A stretch of 64,000 bases of DNA from Armigeres subalbatus (lineage: Eukaryota; Arthropoda; Insecta; Diptera; Culicidae). The stretch spans positions 255,846,067-255,910,066 of the forward strand of contig NC_085139.1 of assembly GCF_024139115.2 (NCBI RefSeq), read 5' to 3'. The translations under genes were made by a program, and so were the position numbers. Below, in pieces: positions 11,069 through 22,299 of the stretch (position 1 is its first letter; each line of letters opens with the position of its first letter). The notes beneath the pieces were generated by a model that saw nothing but the letters and a program-made list of their open reading frames with translations, searched no databases and had not been told where the DNA came from.

Positions 11069-12339
11069 TCACGGGATCGGAAGCATCAAAGAAGTTGAGG
11101 ATGACCTCCACGATGCTAGAAAGTGTGAACATTGAAGCGCTCGGGAGTTCTTCTGCTCGCTCTGTATGCTCTCTTTCTGGCTGAGAAATCGCAAAAATGG
11201 GGCATCTGGGATTTTAGATGTTCCCGGAAGCGGTGGAAACTCTCGATATTCCCGATGTGAAACCACAAAGTTGATCGTTTTTGAGTATTTCCTCCGCTTT
11301 GAATTTGACCATGTTGGATTGGGGCTCACTTTGAGGCTGTTTTCTAGGCTTTTTCGAGGGTCGCTGGTTCTGTTTTATTCTCTTCCTCGTTGAGCTATTG
11401 AAAACAAAGGAACCCCATTTCCAACCTCGGAGTCAGAGCTACCTTGATCGTCCAAAGGAAGAGACGAGTAGATGGTGTCAGAAACGAGTGGAGGAGCGGC
11501 CTTCCTCAACATTTCGGCGTAACTTCGCCGAGAACGTTGCTGAAGAGACCGCTTCTGGTGGATTCGCTGCTGTATGTACGTTGGGCAAGCTTCAAAAGAG
11601 CATGTGGAGGGCTTTCGTTACAATAGACACATTTCGGTGCCGTCTTGCACGCGCCTCCATACATGCTTCTCTCCGCATGATGCACAGCGAGGTTTATTGC
11701 AACAGTACTGAGCGGTGTGGCCCAGCTGCTTGCAATTAACACAATTCATCACCTTTGGTACATACAGCCGAACAGGTAGACGAAGTTTGCCAATCACTAC
11801 GTAGTCAGGCAGTGCGGACCCGGAAAAGTGACGCAGAAAGAGTCAGACGGGAATAACTCCGCTTCTCTTCCCTCCTGCGACACTGAATACATTTGTTTGC
11901 AATCCAGTATCGCAACAGGAGGCAAAGAAACGTTCTTGAAACGACCGAAACCTTGTTTCAAATCGTCGCATGTCATACTTCCTCCGTCACCACCCCCTGC
12001 GATCTCACACACTGCTGACGGTAAATACACCCTATATTCGAGGAGTGAAAAGCTCACAGGTGACAATCTGTTGGCCTGTTTGCGATCACTGACCGTGACA
12101 CGGAGTTTACTGGACCCAACCATGTCAATGGTCGTGACAGACGAAAATCGCTTTTCCAGATCTTTGCTAATCTGGCTGATATTCAAACGTTTGCCTTTGG
12201 GTCGAAAGAAAACAACATACGGCCCACTAGAGTCGTGAGGGTAGACCTTGGGACGGGGGCTCGTAGAGGAAATTTTAGCGTTGCTGGTGTCCATTTCGTT
12301 TTGGTTTGGAACACCTGAATGCAACGAAACATCTGACAT
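11069..12339 (-). pseudogene. ORF1 (Gag-like nucleocapsid) of the I-clade element, frameshifted
   Basis: ORF1 proteins bind element RNA and form the cytoplasmic RNP. The likely start is the ATG at 12339-12337 (MSDVSLHSG). The frame stays open to about 11797 through an RRM-like region (YVVFFRPKGKRL, SSKLRVTVSDR), then a frameshift near 11820 leads to the zinc knuckle. This is a clear CX2CX4HX4C knuckle, CVNCKQLGHTAQYC, encoded at about 11740-11699, followed by a second Cys-rich segment. A basic tail, again frame-disrupted, ends near 11069. About 420 codons would be normal in length. Confidence 0.75.
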
Positions 12340-12937
12340 GGAATACGAAGTACCCCGCCAACTTCGCCTTCGCGCATTGCGGACACGAAAATGCGCCGCT
12401 GCAGCGAGGCACAATCTCTTTTAAAACTAAACAATTATCACAAGGGCAGAAAAAACACATACACAAACAAAATAATGATTTGGGACAGAGGGGAAGACGA
12501 GTAAAAAAGAAAGAAAAAAACTATTCCAATAAGATGGAGAAGAGAAGGGAACAATGAGAGGGAGCTCAATTAAATACTTGCGTTCACACTGCTGTGTTGC
12601 CGGCTAACAGTTCTGGCAGCACACACTAGCTCGATGGACACTCGCCGGTGGTGCGGTCGAAGCGAACCACGCTATTGTTGGTGTTCTCGCCGCACCCAAC
12701 ACTGCAACTGGGTGGATGGATGGTGGCAGGACGGCAGCGTCTGTGTTGGTGGAGACGCACGATGGATGATGACTGTCGGCGTGGGACGATGATGCCTGCG
12801 CCTGCGATGGACGCCGAATAAACTGCAAAGTTTTGCGTAGTTGCAAAACCAACGAAATGGCTACTTAACTGCTACAGCTAAGCACCACTTCCACTCAAGC
12901 ACTATGCTTCAAAACACTTTCCAAATTACTACCACTT

Positions 12938-13217
12938 ATATAAGATTAGTTCAAGGCGAATTTGGCCTGGCTAAATTGGTAGCTAACGCTACTTTTTGAA
13001 AAAAATCCAAGAACTCCTTTACAAATTCCTTCAAGTATCTCTCAGGCAATTCCCACGAAAACTTATCGAGATTTTTTCCTGAAACTAGTCCAGAAAACCT
13101 TACAGGATTTTTCCGGAAAATTCCCTTGAAAACTACTTCAAAATATCATAAGGAAAATACTCCGAAAACTCTCCCGCTTTTCCTCCAGACTTTTTTTTAG
13201 AGATTATAGAAATAGCC
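12938..13217. repeat. degenerate simple repeat (TCCGGAAA/CTTCAAG-like words)
   Basis: From about 12995 the sequence is a loose succession of short words such as TTCCGGAAAATTCC and CCTTCAAG, a degenerate microsatellite-like tract. No coding signal. Confidence 0.5.
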
Positions 13218-16200
13218 TAGTCCTGGTGTTGGGTGGGACTTTAAACAAATTTGACCCGACTGATCGAGCGTCTGTCCACCAAGGAGGTGCGGCTCCAACA
13301 GCGTCTGTTCTGGCATCCAGCGGCTGAGTATGAAATGCTATTCCCCGGAAGCTATACCTAAGATGGCAGCCCCATCCCGGTGGATAGGGAACCTTGGGCA
13401 AAACATCCTGTTCCCGAAACATCAATTTGTTCGAGAATCCGATAATGAAAGAATACGGATTGATTTTACGGCGACGACTCTTAGCGCGAATCAACGGACA
13501 CGAATAGGAACATGGAACGTTTTAACCCTAGCCCAGCAGGGTAAATTGGCACAACTTGCCAATGAGGCACGCCGCATGAAGCTTGAGATCCTGGGACTGA
13601 GTGAAGTCCGTTGGCCAAACTTTGCAGACACAGAACATCGTCGGGACAAGTTCTGCTATACTCTGGTTTACGAGGTGAACACGCTCCCCGGCATCGCGGA
13701 GTTGGCTTGCTACTGAGCCCTCAGGCACACTCTGCGCTTATGAAGTGGGAACCTATAAGTGAAAGGATAATCGTTGCCAGATTTAGAACACGGGTCCGAA
13801 ACCTTACTATAATCCAATGTTATGCGCCAACCGATGCTGCCGATCTGCAAGACAAAAAGAACTTCTATAGTCAAATCAATGCCGTCGTAGATAGAATTCC
13901 GAAGGGTGATATAAAGATCTGTTTGGGCAACTTCAATGCGAAGATCGGATCTGACAACTCGAACCATGAGCGCATTATGGGATGCCATGGTCTCGGAGAA
14001 ATGAGCGAAAACGGAGAGCTGTTCGTAGAATTTTGTGGTAATAACGACATGGTGATCGGGGGATCGCTCTTCCCTCATCGACCGGTTCACAAGGTCACGT
14101 GGGTCTCCCGTGACGGCTTTACAGAAAATCAAATCGACCACATCTGCATCAGCTGAAAATGAAAGCTTTCTTGATGTACGGAATAAACGTAGTGCCGATA
14201 TCGCGTCTGATCATCACCTCCTCATCGGCGAAATACGCCTGCGCATTGTGCGGATTCGTCGGCAGGAGGAAAGAGTTGGACGACGATTCAACACATGCCG
14301 ACTGGAAGATGCCACGGTGAAACGGTCCTTCGTTGAAGAACTGGATACGCGTGCTGCAGATATTCCGGAAGGTGGCAGCATGGAAGACCAATGGACCGCC
14401 ATCAAGAATGCCTTCATCGCCCTCAGCGAGAACAATCTGGGCGAACTACGCACCCAGAGAAAACAATGGATCACCGATGAGACCTGGAGGAAGATAGAGG
14501 AGCGAAGAGAAGACAAAGCCGCGATAGAGCGATCGAAAACCATAGGAGCCAAAGTCTTAGCCCGTCAACGATACGCGGCTCTTGAGAAGGAAGTAAAACG
14601 CTCATGTCGACGGGACAAGCGAGCGTGGGCAGACTCTCTGGCCGACGAAGGAGAGAGAGCCACCGCAACCGGGAACATTCGCCTCCTCTACGATATCTCA
14701 CGACGCTTAAGCGGGGCGAAGATGAATGCAACGATGCCTGTGAAAGACGCGAATGATCAGTTATTGACCGACCCAACTGACCAGCTGAAACGCTGGTTCG
14801 AGCACTTCGAACAACTTTTTCAAGTGCCAGCCAGGCCATCACCACCTCGGCATGATCTGCCTAGGATCCGACGTATAACACGCGTCAATACCGAAGCTCC
14901 ATCACTGCTAGAGATTCAAACAGCCAATCGAATAAAGCCCCAGGGGTCGACCGCATATCAGCCGAGATGCTCAAAGCTGACCCCATGACCTCCGCTCAAC
15001 TACTGCATCGTTTATTTCGTAATATCTGGGACACCGCAACTTTCCCGGCCGACTGGATGCATGACACCTTAGTGAAGGTGCCCAAAAAGGGTGACCTGAC
15101 TGTATGCGATAACTGGCGAGGCATTATGTTGCTGTGTACCGTTCTCAAAGTTCTGTGCAAAATTATCCTTGCCCGGATTCAGGAGAAGATCGATGTGACT
15201 CTCCGGCGGCAGCAAGCCGGATTCCGTGCCGGAAGATCCTGTGTGAACCATATTATCACGCTCCGCATCATTCTGGAGCAGGTCAACGAATTCCAAGAGT
15301 CCCTTTACTTGGTATTCATTGACAACGAAAAAGCTTTCGACCGTCTCAATCACGAGAATATGTGGGGCGCCCTGAGACGCAAGGGGGTTCATGAGAAAAT
15401 CATCAGCCTCATCGAAGCACAGTACGAGGCCTTCTCGTGTAGAGTGCTTCACAATGGGGTCCTGTCCGACCTTATCCGGGTCGTAGCTGGTATGAGGCAA
15501 GGATGTATTTTATCACTGTTACTGTTCCTCATCGTAATCGACGAGATTCTGGTAGATGCGATTGACCGTGTACCAAACCATGAGCTGTTTTGGGAGCCTA
15601 TAACAAAGGAGCACCTAAACGACTTGGAATTGGCGTTGCACTCCTCGCACAACGGCGCTCTGATATGCAAAGTAACGACCTTGCCGAGCACCCCTCTTTG
15701 GCAGGCTTAATCATCAACGTCAACAAAACCAAATCGTTGGATGTAAACACGGTGACTCTTTCCAGTTTCACAGTAGCCGGGCAACCAGTGGAGAATGTTG
15801 AAAGCTTCCAATATCTTGGTAGCCAAATGGCGTCAGACGGCGGTACCAAGATCGACATAGGCGCACGGATCAAGAAAGCAAGGGCTGCCTTTGCGAGTTT
15901 AAGAAATATCTGGAAAAACAGGCCGATAAGTGAACGCACCAAAATACAAATTCTCAACTCTAACGTGAAATCTGTGCTGTTATACGATAGCGAAACATGG
16001 TGTGTATCAGTTGAGAACACTCAACGGCTGCAGGTTTTCATCAACAGATGCCTGCGGTATATAATTCTGGCCAGGTGGCCCCACAACTGGATCTCAAACA
16101 ACGAGTTCCATCGTCGTTGTCACCAGAGGCCGATAGCAACAGAAATTCGGGATCGGAAGTGGGGCTGGGTCGGCCACACTCTACGTAGGGGCGGAAACGA

Positions 16201-16424
16201 AATCTGTAAACAAACATTAGACTGGAACCCAGCGGGACATCGCAGCAGAGGCAGACCCAGAGGCCCATGGCGGCGAAGCCTCAATAATAAAATAAAAGAA
16301 GTCGACCGAAATCTAACCTGGCAACAGGTTAAAGCGATAGCCGGGCAACGCTCAGGATGGAGATCTTTCTAGTCGGCCCTTTGCACCACCGGAGGTGTAC
16401 AGGATGCATAAGTAAGTAAGTAAA
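13218..16424 (+). mobile_element. RTE-like non-LTR retrotransposon, nearly full length, inactive
   Basis: A single-ORF element with endonuclease plus RT and no RNase H. It begins near a GTCCTGGTGTTGGGTGGGAC motif at about 13220, which recurs at 56497 in another RTE family, and ends in a short AAGT microsatellite tail (16403-16424), a tail type common in RTE elements. I could not find a target duplication. The coding region is broken into several frames. Confidence 0.75.
13490..16372 (+). pseudogene. RTE-like pol (AP endonuclease + reverse transcriptase), several frameshifts and a deleted catalytic box
   Basis: The endonuclease begins around GTWNVLTLAQQGK (about 13508), shifts frame near 13700, and continues with IIQCYAPTDAAD, the active-site motif altered from GDFNAKIG to GNFNAKIG, and NQIDHICIS. 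A frameshift follows near 14150. The linker (14110-14950) leads to RT motifs NWRGIMLL, QQAGFRAGRSC, FIDNEKAFDRLNHE and GMRQGC. After HLNDL at about 15618 the expected YADD catalytic box is missing: about seven bases are lost at 15625-15640 and the frame changes to ALLAQRRSDMQS. The C-terminal part (to 16372) has the RWGWIGHTLRRG-like and GRPRGPWRRSL motifs. The loss of YADD alone would inactivate it. Confidence 0.75.
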
Positions 16425-16964
16425 TTGAAGTTTACAAAAAAAACAATGTTATCGAGCTTTTAACCGGCGCTGTGTTAGTTGAAGTCCATGATGATGTTGA
16501 TGGTGATGGCAACAACGGTATGAAGCAATGTCCTCTCGGGTTCAGTCAATCCGAAAGCGTTTCTAAACTCGAAATCGAGTGGCAGAGGAGCGATTTCACG
16601 TGAAGTACGTTCGGTTCACGATCGATCGGACAAGAAATATTCAGTAGGCCAAAAGCAACTATCAGGAAACGTGCAAAAATATGTGCCCTGAGAAGAAGCG
16701 TTATATGAGAGAGTCATAGTCATAGAAACCGCACGAAACCGGGGGAAACTCACAAAATCATTACTCGAGAAGTTCATCTCCCTTTGCATTCGAGTTACAT
16801 TGAGAGATGAGTTAATTGCTGATGAGGATTCTGTATTTATGCGAAGGCGAGGACGAACACGAGGAGCACAATTTGTCCCATTTTGTTTGTGACTGGATGC
16901 GCGACATTCGCAAGGGTATCACGGAGTTTTGCTCGGGCAGTGCGATTGGTGAGTCAATGTGCAA
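16425..16964 (+). other. host spacer with a possible 5' coding exon
   Basis: Unique-looking sequence. A small frame starts at ATG 16822 (MRILYLCEGEDEHEEHNL) and stays open to 16949, where G|GTGAGT is a strong splice-donor match. The peptide is acidic and matches no family I know. The LTR element inserted 20 bp beyond the donor, so if this is an exon the element sits inside its intron. No partner exon was identified. Confidence 0.3.
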
Positions 16965-16969
16965 GATTC

Positions 16970-17169
16970 TGTAGTGGCAAGTTCCACTCGGTTAAATCGC
17001 CGAACCCATTTGCAAGGTTCTCGAACTGTAATGAGAGCTTTGAGTGACATGCTACTGAATTGTATATTGCAAGAGGAATAAAGTTAGTTTTATATTGACT
17101 ACCGATCCATTTGGACTTATCCGTCATTTCATAAAGAAAAGAAATCCCTGTTGACTGAGTAATTTTACA
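16970..17169 (+). repeat. 5' LTR
   Basis: 200 bp, TG...CA, preceded by GATTC. It matches 23870-23978 joined to 28844-28925 with only a few differences. Promoter and poly(A) functions are expected here for this class, but no element is clear enough to mark. Confidence 0.85.
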
Positions 17170-17170
17170 G

Positions 17171-17186
17171 TGGCGACGAGGAAGGA
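17171..17186 (+). promoter_or_regulatory. primer-binding site
   Basis: TGGCGACGAGGAAGG starts one base after the LTR. TGG at the start matches the CCA end of a tRNA, as needed to prime minus-strand synthesis. The matching tRNA is not identified. Confidence 0.6.
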
Positions 17187-19747
17187 TTTTTATCAACTTT
17201 CCGTGCTTTTAACGACCGCTGGTTCTTTGTACTTTTGGCGTAATTTTATCGGCCATAAAAGGAGGACGCCGATTGCAACAATACAGTACCCATGCAGTAT
17301 CGGTCAACTGTGACGACAGTTCGGTAAAATTGAGTCAAGAAAGCATCGACTATTTTTGCTATAGTGTGGCCCGCCGGCTGGCATTTCATATGTCAGAGGA
17401 AGTGAAAAGTGCCGAAATTTAGCATTGTGGTGCAAGTGCATTTTGTGCAGGTGGGTGGCACGACGCCATGTTTTTGCAGCCAACATCTCAGTGTAAAATT
17501 CATGATGGTATGTGTTTTGTTTACAAACATCACATTTGATTCTCATTAGGATACAGAACTGTCAGTGGGATACAGTCGCGCAATGTTGGCTGCAAAACAA
17601 ACCTATTGTGTGAGATAGGGATGCCACCGGGCTGATTTTGTGTCTGCTTGGTGTTTTGATGGTTGCAGCAGAATAAGATTGGATCTGCAGTGTACAGAAA
17701 GTTCATCGACCTTTTGCATCTTTCGATGACTGCCGATTTTGTTCAAGGGTGAATTCGTGGTTGCATTTGGCTGTTGTTGTTGAGGTGGTTACTGTTGAGC
17801 TGCGTTTGGATTTGTTGCTGTTTCGTTGTTGTGGAGCTATTGGTTGCTGTACCCAAGTGCTACGAGATTTTGGATTGGATTTTATTTCGATGCCAGCCTT
17901 TTGATTGGTTTGATCTGGGTTTTTGCGGTGAATCTGCTTTCCATTGCTGTGTACAAAGGTATGTAATTTTTTTCTAGTTTGTTTATTTGCGCCGCAAATT
18001 TTACCGACGAAGACATTTCAGGAAATTGATTAGCTTCGAGCTGAGACGAGACCTGCAAAGACGCTGCTTCTTTTCTCTTGTTTTGACACTTGTTCTTCTT
18101 TTCATCACAGTTGGCCAATAGAGTTTCAACTGTTTACTTGACTGTTTCACCTAAGCCCCAGGTGGACCCTTGTTACCGTTTAGGTTCTTTGCCCTATGGA
18201 AGAGGTTCTAGCTGGTAGAGAATTGAGCACAGCAGGCGAGTGCTCCACACAGTGAAACAGCAGAGTTGCACTATACTGCTGTTCGGGTCAAATCGATTCT
18301 GATAATCAGTAATGTTTGTTTCTAATAAGAATCAATGTGAAATTAAACATTTGTAAACTAAATAGTATAATAGTATAACATACTAAACGGAAATTCAGAA
18401 TGCCAAATGTAAATGACGCCTAAAATTAAGGAAAAGCGGTAATAAAATTATATATCTAGAGTTTAGAATAAACGGTCAAATCAAACACATAATTATTGTA
18501 TAGACACCCACCCGACATACATTAAGCTACACTATAATCGGGGTCAAATAAGGAAGAAAACGGGAAATTTTGGATGGATAAGGAGATTGGAAGGGAAAGA
18601 TGGGATACGAGGAATAAGAGAGGTTTGCCACTAGTTCGGAACCATTTTGGAGGTCTTTTCCAAACGAACCGCCAATCGATTAAGATCAGTGCAAGTTTAA
18701 ACCAAAGTTAAAAAGGCCGAAGTTTGAGTATCTTTTACAATAGGCCATTGTGTTTGGAAAATAACATACCTACGAGGTATCCAACAGCAGAATCAGGTAT
18801 GAAATAATATTTCATGACTTGATAGCAAAGACCTAAAATTCGGCCCTCTTTCTGATACCACGTGCAGGACCCATTGGGATCTTTTTTCAGACTCCCTGCA
18901 TTTTCGACCATTCCACGAGAACTTGCCGTCAACCAAATCGAGCATACGCTGTTCCCCTCGATCCAGGTCAAGTCAAGGGGAGATTCGGGCCACTGTAAAG
19001 CCCCTCGCTGGGAGAATCCCGAGTGCCCCCTCCAGGTCCGCTACCCGAGAGAGTCGGATTGCTCGGATCATCCCGCGCACGAACACCCGTTGCCATCGAG
19101 TCCGATATGATTGCTACCTAAAGCAATAGATGTGGTAGAAGCACCATCACCCACCACAACATCCAAGCTAGCCACCGTTTCGACCCTGACGCCGCTGTCC
19201 ATCGCCTGCTAACCGCTGCTGATTTCCCCTTGACCCCCACACGCCGGCCGGCATACACTCACCACAAACACACTCTTTGTAAGTAAGCCCTACGATCAAA
19301 TAGACCAGTGTAGTGAAATAGATAAACGTGTGTTTTGCTCTTCCTGATCAGCCCATGTCCATGCCGACCCTGAGAGGGATTAGTTGTAGACTCGAGCCCA
19401 GATAGAGAGAGTTCAAGGCTAACACCCTTCTGAGCACAATAAAAGTGTATCCAATTCACGAAATAGTTAATTCATTTTCATAAGGATTTTTATACCGGGA
19501 ACAAAACACAGGTTTATTACTGATTATTAACAAGCTAAACGGAAGGTTTGGAATACTCGTTAAAGTAAAAAAGTCTTGGTAAAACAAAAATGATGTGGAA
19601 TATTTTATTTGGGATACCAATACTTTCACTCAAAAAGCTGCTGGTTGCACCTGACAGTTCGTGACAGCAGTTGACTGGCAGCAGCTGAAGTTACATTTTT
19701 TCCTCTTTGCAGGTCTCGTCTCAGGCTTCGAGTTGTGCTTTTACTTC
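17187..19747 (+). other. long untranslated leader of the LTR element, probably with unrecognised nested insertions
   Basis: About 2.6 kb between primer-binding site and gag is too long for a typical leader, so nested insertions are likely. A segment at about 19278-19481 starts TGTAAGTAAG, contains CAATAAAA and ends TTCATTTTCA, so it could be a solo LTR of another element. I found no target duplication for it. Nothing else could be assigned. Confidence 0.35.
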
Positions 19748-19760
19748 TACTTTTATTACT

Positions 19761-19812
19761 TTTTTTTTGTCTTTATTAAGGAGACTTTCAGCCCGAGGCT
19801 GGCTCGTCTCCG
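19761..19812 (-). mobile_element. 52-bp 5'-truncated non-LTR retrotransposon tail
   Basis: A poly(A) tail (poly-T on the plus strand, 19761-19768) with AATAAAGAC just before it and about 40 bp of 3' UTR. It is flanked by the 13-bp duplication TACTTTTATTACT at 19748-19760 and 19813-19825. It is a LINE insertion aborted after about 50 bases, upstream of gag. Confidence 0.85.
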
Positions 19813-19846
19813 TACTTTTATTACTGTAGAATGTCTTTAACTATTA

Positions 19847-20011
19847 GGGACCATCCACAAAGTACGTCACGCTCCTAGGGGGGAGGGGGGGTTCCGAACA
19901 GCGTGACGACTCATACAAAACTTTAGAGGTTTAATACAAAAAGTGTGACGAAGGGGGGTGGGGGGGTTGAAAATAGCCAAATTTTGCGTGACGTACTTTA
20001 TGGATCTTCCC
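19847..20011. mobile_element. PIF/Harbinger-like MITE in gag
   Basis: 165 bp. The termini GGGACCATCCACAAAGTACG and CGTACTTTATGGATCTTCCC form an inverted repeat of about 27 bp with few mismatches. TTA flanks both ends (19844-19846 and 20012-20014). The gag frame reads through if the element and one TTA are ignored. Confidence 0.85.
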
Positions 20012-20111
20012 TTATAACGGAACCATATGTACCGGGTAGCATCCCGTTTTCCCAGTATTTGGAGCAGTTGGAGTTTTTATTTGAACACAATAATTACTCC
20101 GCTGATAAGTA

Positions 20112-20380
20112 CACAGAAAAAAAATCCGTGGTAAAAACTACTATTTTGTAGACTACGCTCTGTTTTTAAAACTACCATGAAATTTCAGTAAACTTTACCA
20201 TGGTTTCAGAGAAATTCACCACTGTTTTACTTCATGTGACAACATTCCGCATGGGCCACAGTTGATTTTTACTGCGCGCATGGTAATATCAAACGGGTTT
20301 GTTATCTGCTGAAAATCGTCGGTGCATATTCTTAAAATAACCCTCGGAATGGTAGTTTTGACTGAAATATTTTTTGCGTG
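20112..20380. mobile_element. Tc1/mariner-like MITE in gag
   Basis: The left end CACAGAAAAAAAATCC and right end TATTTTTTGCGTG form an imperfect inverted repeat of about 28 bp, and matching AAACTAC/GTAGTTTT words continue inward. TA flanks both ends (20110-20111 and 20381-20382). A 4-bp GTAC duplication is an equally valid reading. Either way gag is restored in frame when the element is ignored. Confidence 0.75.
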
Positions 20381-20894
20381 TACAAAATTTCCTTTTTAGC
20401 CGTTTGCGGCACCGAGGTGTATAATCAGGTAAAGCTTCTATTCCCGGGTCAGAGCGTTAGGGATTTGTCATACAAGCAAATAACCGATGAATTGAAGAGA
20501 AGATATGACAAGAAAGATTCGGATGTGATCCATACTTTCAAATTTTGGACCCGAAGACAGGGATAGCACGAAAAACCAGAAGATTTTGTATTGTCTGTAA
20601 AGCAATTGGCTGAGTTGTGTGGTTTTGGGGATTTCAAGGATCGTGCCATCCGCGATGCACTTGTTATTGGTACATATGACAGACAGTTGCAAAAGAAATT
20701 GTTTGATGAAGATGACCTAACAGCTGCTAAGGCAGAGAATTTAATCGTGAGTCAAGAATTGTCTACTGACAGAACTAGATTTGTTAACCGTGACGATGAA
20801 AGACGGTTTAGTGTGGTAGCTAGGTTGGGTAGACGTGTAGACCGTGTTCCAACCAAACAATCTTACCGAAGCAGAAGTAGAAGTTTTGACCGTA

Positions 20895-21106
20895 CACTCT
20901 AACTTTCACCTACTCAGTGACTGAGTAAAATTGTATTGCCATCTATTTTCTTCCCACGCAAATTTTACTCAGTTTCCGTCAAAAGCAGGATTACTCATAG
21001 TTTTGAATTGTCCTACTTTTGACGGAAATTGAGTAAAATTTCCGTGGGATAGAAAGAGAGAGCAATACAATTTTACTCAGTCACTGAGTAGGTGAAAGTT
21101 AGCGTG
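20895..21106. mobile_element. Tc1/mariner-like palindromic MITE in gag
   Basis: 212 bp. The termini CACTCTAACTTTCACCTACT and AGTAGGTGAAAGTTAGCGTG continue into an inverted repeat of more than 45 bp (CAGTGACTGAGTAAAATT). More complementary blocks follow inward, so most of the element can fold. TA flanks both ends (20893-20894, 21107-21108), and gag continues in frame across the site. Confidence 0.85.
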
Positions 21107-21659
21107 TAGTCCTGATTATAACCCCGAAGCTAGAGGTGGAGACAGAAGGAATGAACAACCTACAGTTTTTACCTGTTCGTTTTGCACACTAAGAAGTTTT
21201 GTTACAGGTTAAAGAGAAGGAGTCCACGAAAGAGTCCGCGAAACAAACCATTTATGAAATTTATAAGTTCTCCAAAACCCTTGCCTTCCCAAACATCTGG
21301 CCTTTTCAAACGCTTGAAAAAGGATTTGGCATCCGATTCCGAAGATGAAGAGTCTCCTTGCTTAAAGATTTCTGCGACAAATAAGACGAGCGAGCCGTGT
21401 TATGTTGAGGCATCAGTTCAGAAACGTCGTCTTACCATGAAGGTAAACTGTGGATCTACTGAAAGCGTGATTTCCGAGGCACAATTCATTAGAAATTTCA
21501 GCCAATGTCCTATTGAAGACAGTCGAAAAAAGCTCTATGTAATAGATGGCAATAAGCTTAGCATTTTAGGCAGAATCATTTTTCCAAACCTAGACCAGTT
21601 CAGCTTGTTAGTGTCGTGACTATGGACGACCAGAGAGAAGACACTATTTTAGAACTCAA

Positions 21660-22183
21660 ACATTTTATTGAGCGGCCGTATCGTCTCAGCCCATAAGCGT
21701 CAACTCAAGATCCTAGAAGGCTCTCGCCACCGGCTTCGCCGTCGTTTTGTTTCGAGCGGAGAGAGTCCGATTACGACGCAGCTTTTGACTGAGCCAAGTA
21801 CTAGCACTGGTACATCAAGCAGCAACAAGCGAAGAAGAATTGAGGAAGATATGTCTGATGATTCAGATTCAGACTTTTACGGCTTTGCTGCCGATTCCTT
21901 TTTGTTTGAGGACCACTATCCAAGGATGGATGTCCAAAGTGCGCCAACTGGAGCCTCTGAATATGTAGATGCGTCATCGGGTGCTATCCGTAAGAGCAAT
22001 GTGAATGAGGAGCAACCTGCGGCCGATCGGGCAATTCAGAATAATGTGCAAGTTAGGCGAAGCGTGAGAAATAGAAAAACCCGACTTAATCCACCTACAG
22101 TGAACGCAACCCTTCTTACACTTTTGAATGGTTGTGTGTGCCCAGTGCATATTAAAATTTCTATGCATATGACCTTCAATTGA
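21660..22183 (+). pseudogene. C-terminal tail of pol (after the integrase core) following a large deletion
   Basis: A 171-codon frame starting near 21668 begins RIVSAHKRQLKILEGSRH and ends soon after VRRSVRNRKTRLNPP, a basic ending typical of the tail after the integrase C-terminal domain in Ty3/gypsy polyproteins. The middle is Ser/Asp-rich. The protease frame ends at 21617, so RT, RNase H and the integrase catalytic core were lost by a deletion with a junction between about 21617 and 21670. The copy can only be non-autonomous. Confidence 0.6.
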
Positions 22184-22299
22184 ATATAAAATAACTGATA
22201 TTATCATGCTTTTATCGATTTCAAAAAAAGGGATATTTCTGGAAATTAAACAATTTTTAAAGAATACAAAGAGACTGCAGATTTGATTTGCCGCCTTAA

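Larger units (their letters stand above)
7034..12922 (-). mobile_element. full-length I-clade-like (MosquI/Loner type) non-LTR retrotransposon, inactive
   Basis: The 15-bp sequence AAATTACTACCACTT lies on both sides (7019-7033 and 12923-12937), an exact target duplication defining a 5.9-kb insertion. On the minus strand the order is 5' UTR (about 12922-12340), ORF1 with a zinc knuckle, ORF2 with AP endonuclease, reverse transcriptase and RNase H, a 3' UTR, and a poly(A) tail (poly-T at 7034-7044). Both ORFs carry several frameshifts, so the copy is dead, but target duplication and tail are intact, so it is not ancient. Clade placement is from RT and C-terminal motifs. Confidence 0.85.
19831..21620 (+). 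pseudogene. gag-protease of the Ty3/gypsy-type element, interrupted by three MITEs
   Basis: Gag forms the particle; the protease cleaves the polyprotein. The start ATG is at 19831. Ignoring one target duplication for each MITE, the frame is continuous across 19847-20011, about 20112-20380 and 20895-21106. It contains a capsid-like region (about 20390-20780; FLAVCGTEVYNQVKLLFPG, LAELCGFGDFKDRAIRDAL), a basic SRSRS stretch, a damaged CCHC zinc-knuckle segment near 21175-21210, and an aspartic-protease-like motif at about 21446 reading VNCGSTESVIS, where VD[TC]GS is expected, so the catalytic Asp may be Asn. There is an in-frame TAG at 20564. The frame closes at 21617. Confidence 0.75.

Noticed and set aside
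13204..16268. long minus-strand frames opposite the RTE element
   Set aside because: Shadows of the RTE coding strand.
17774..17977. hydrophobic 67-codon frame in the LTR-element leader
   Set aside because: Composition-driven Leu/Val/Cys stretch; no signal-peptide logic and no known counterpart in such leaders.
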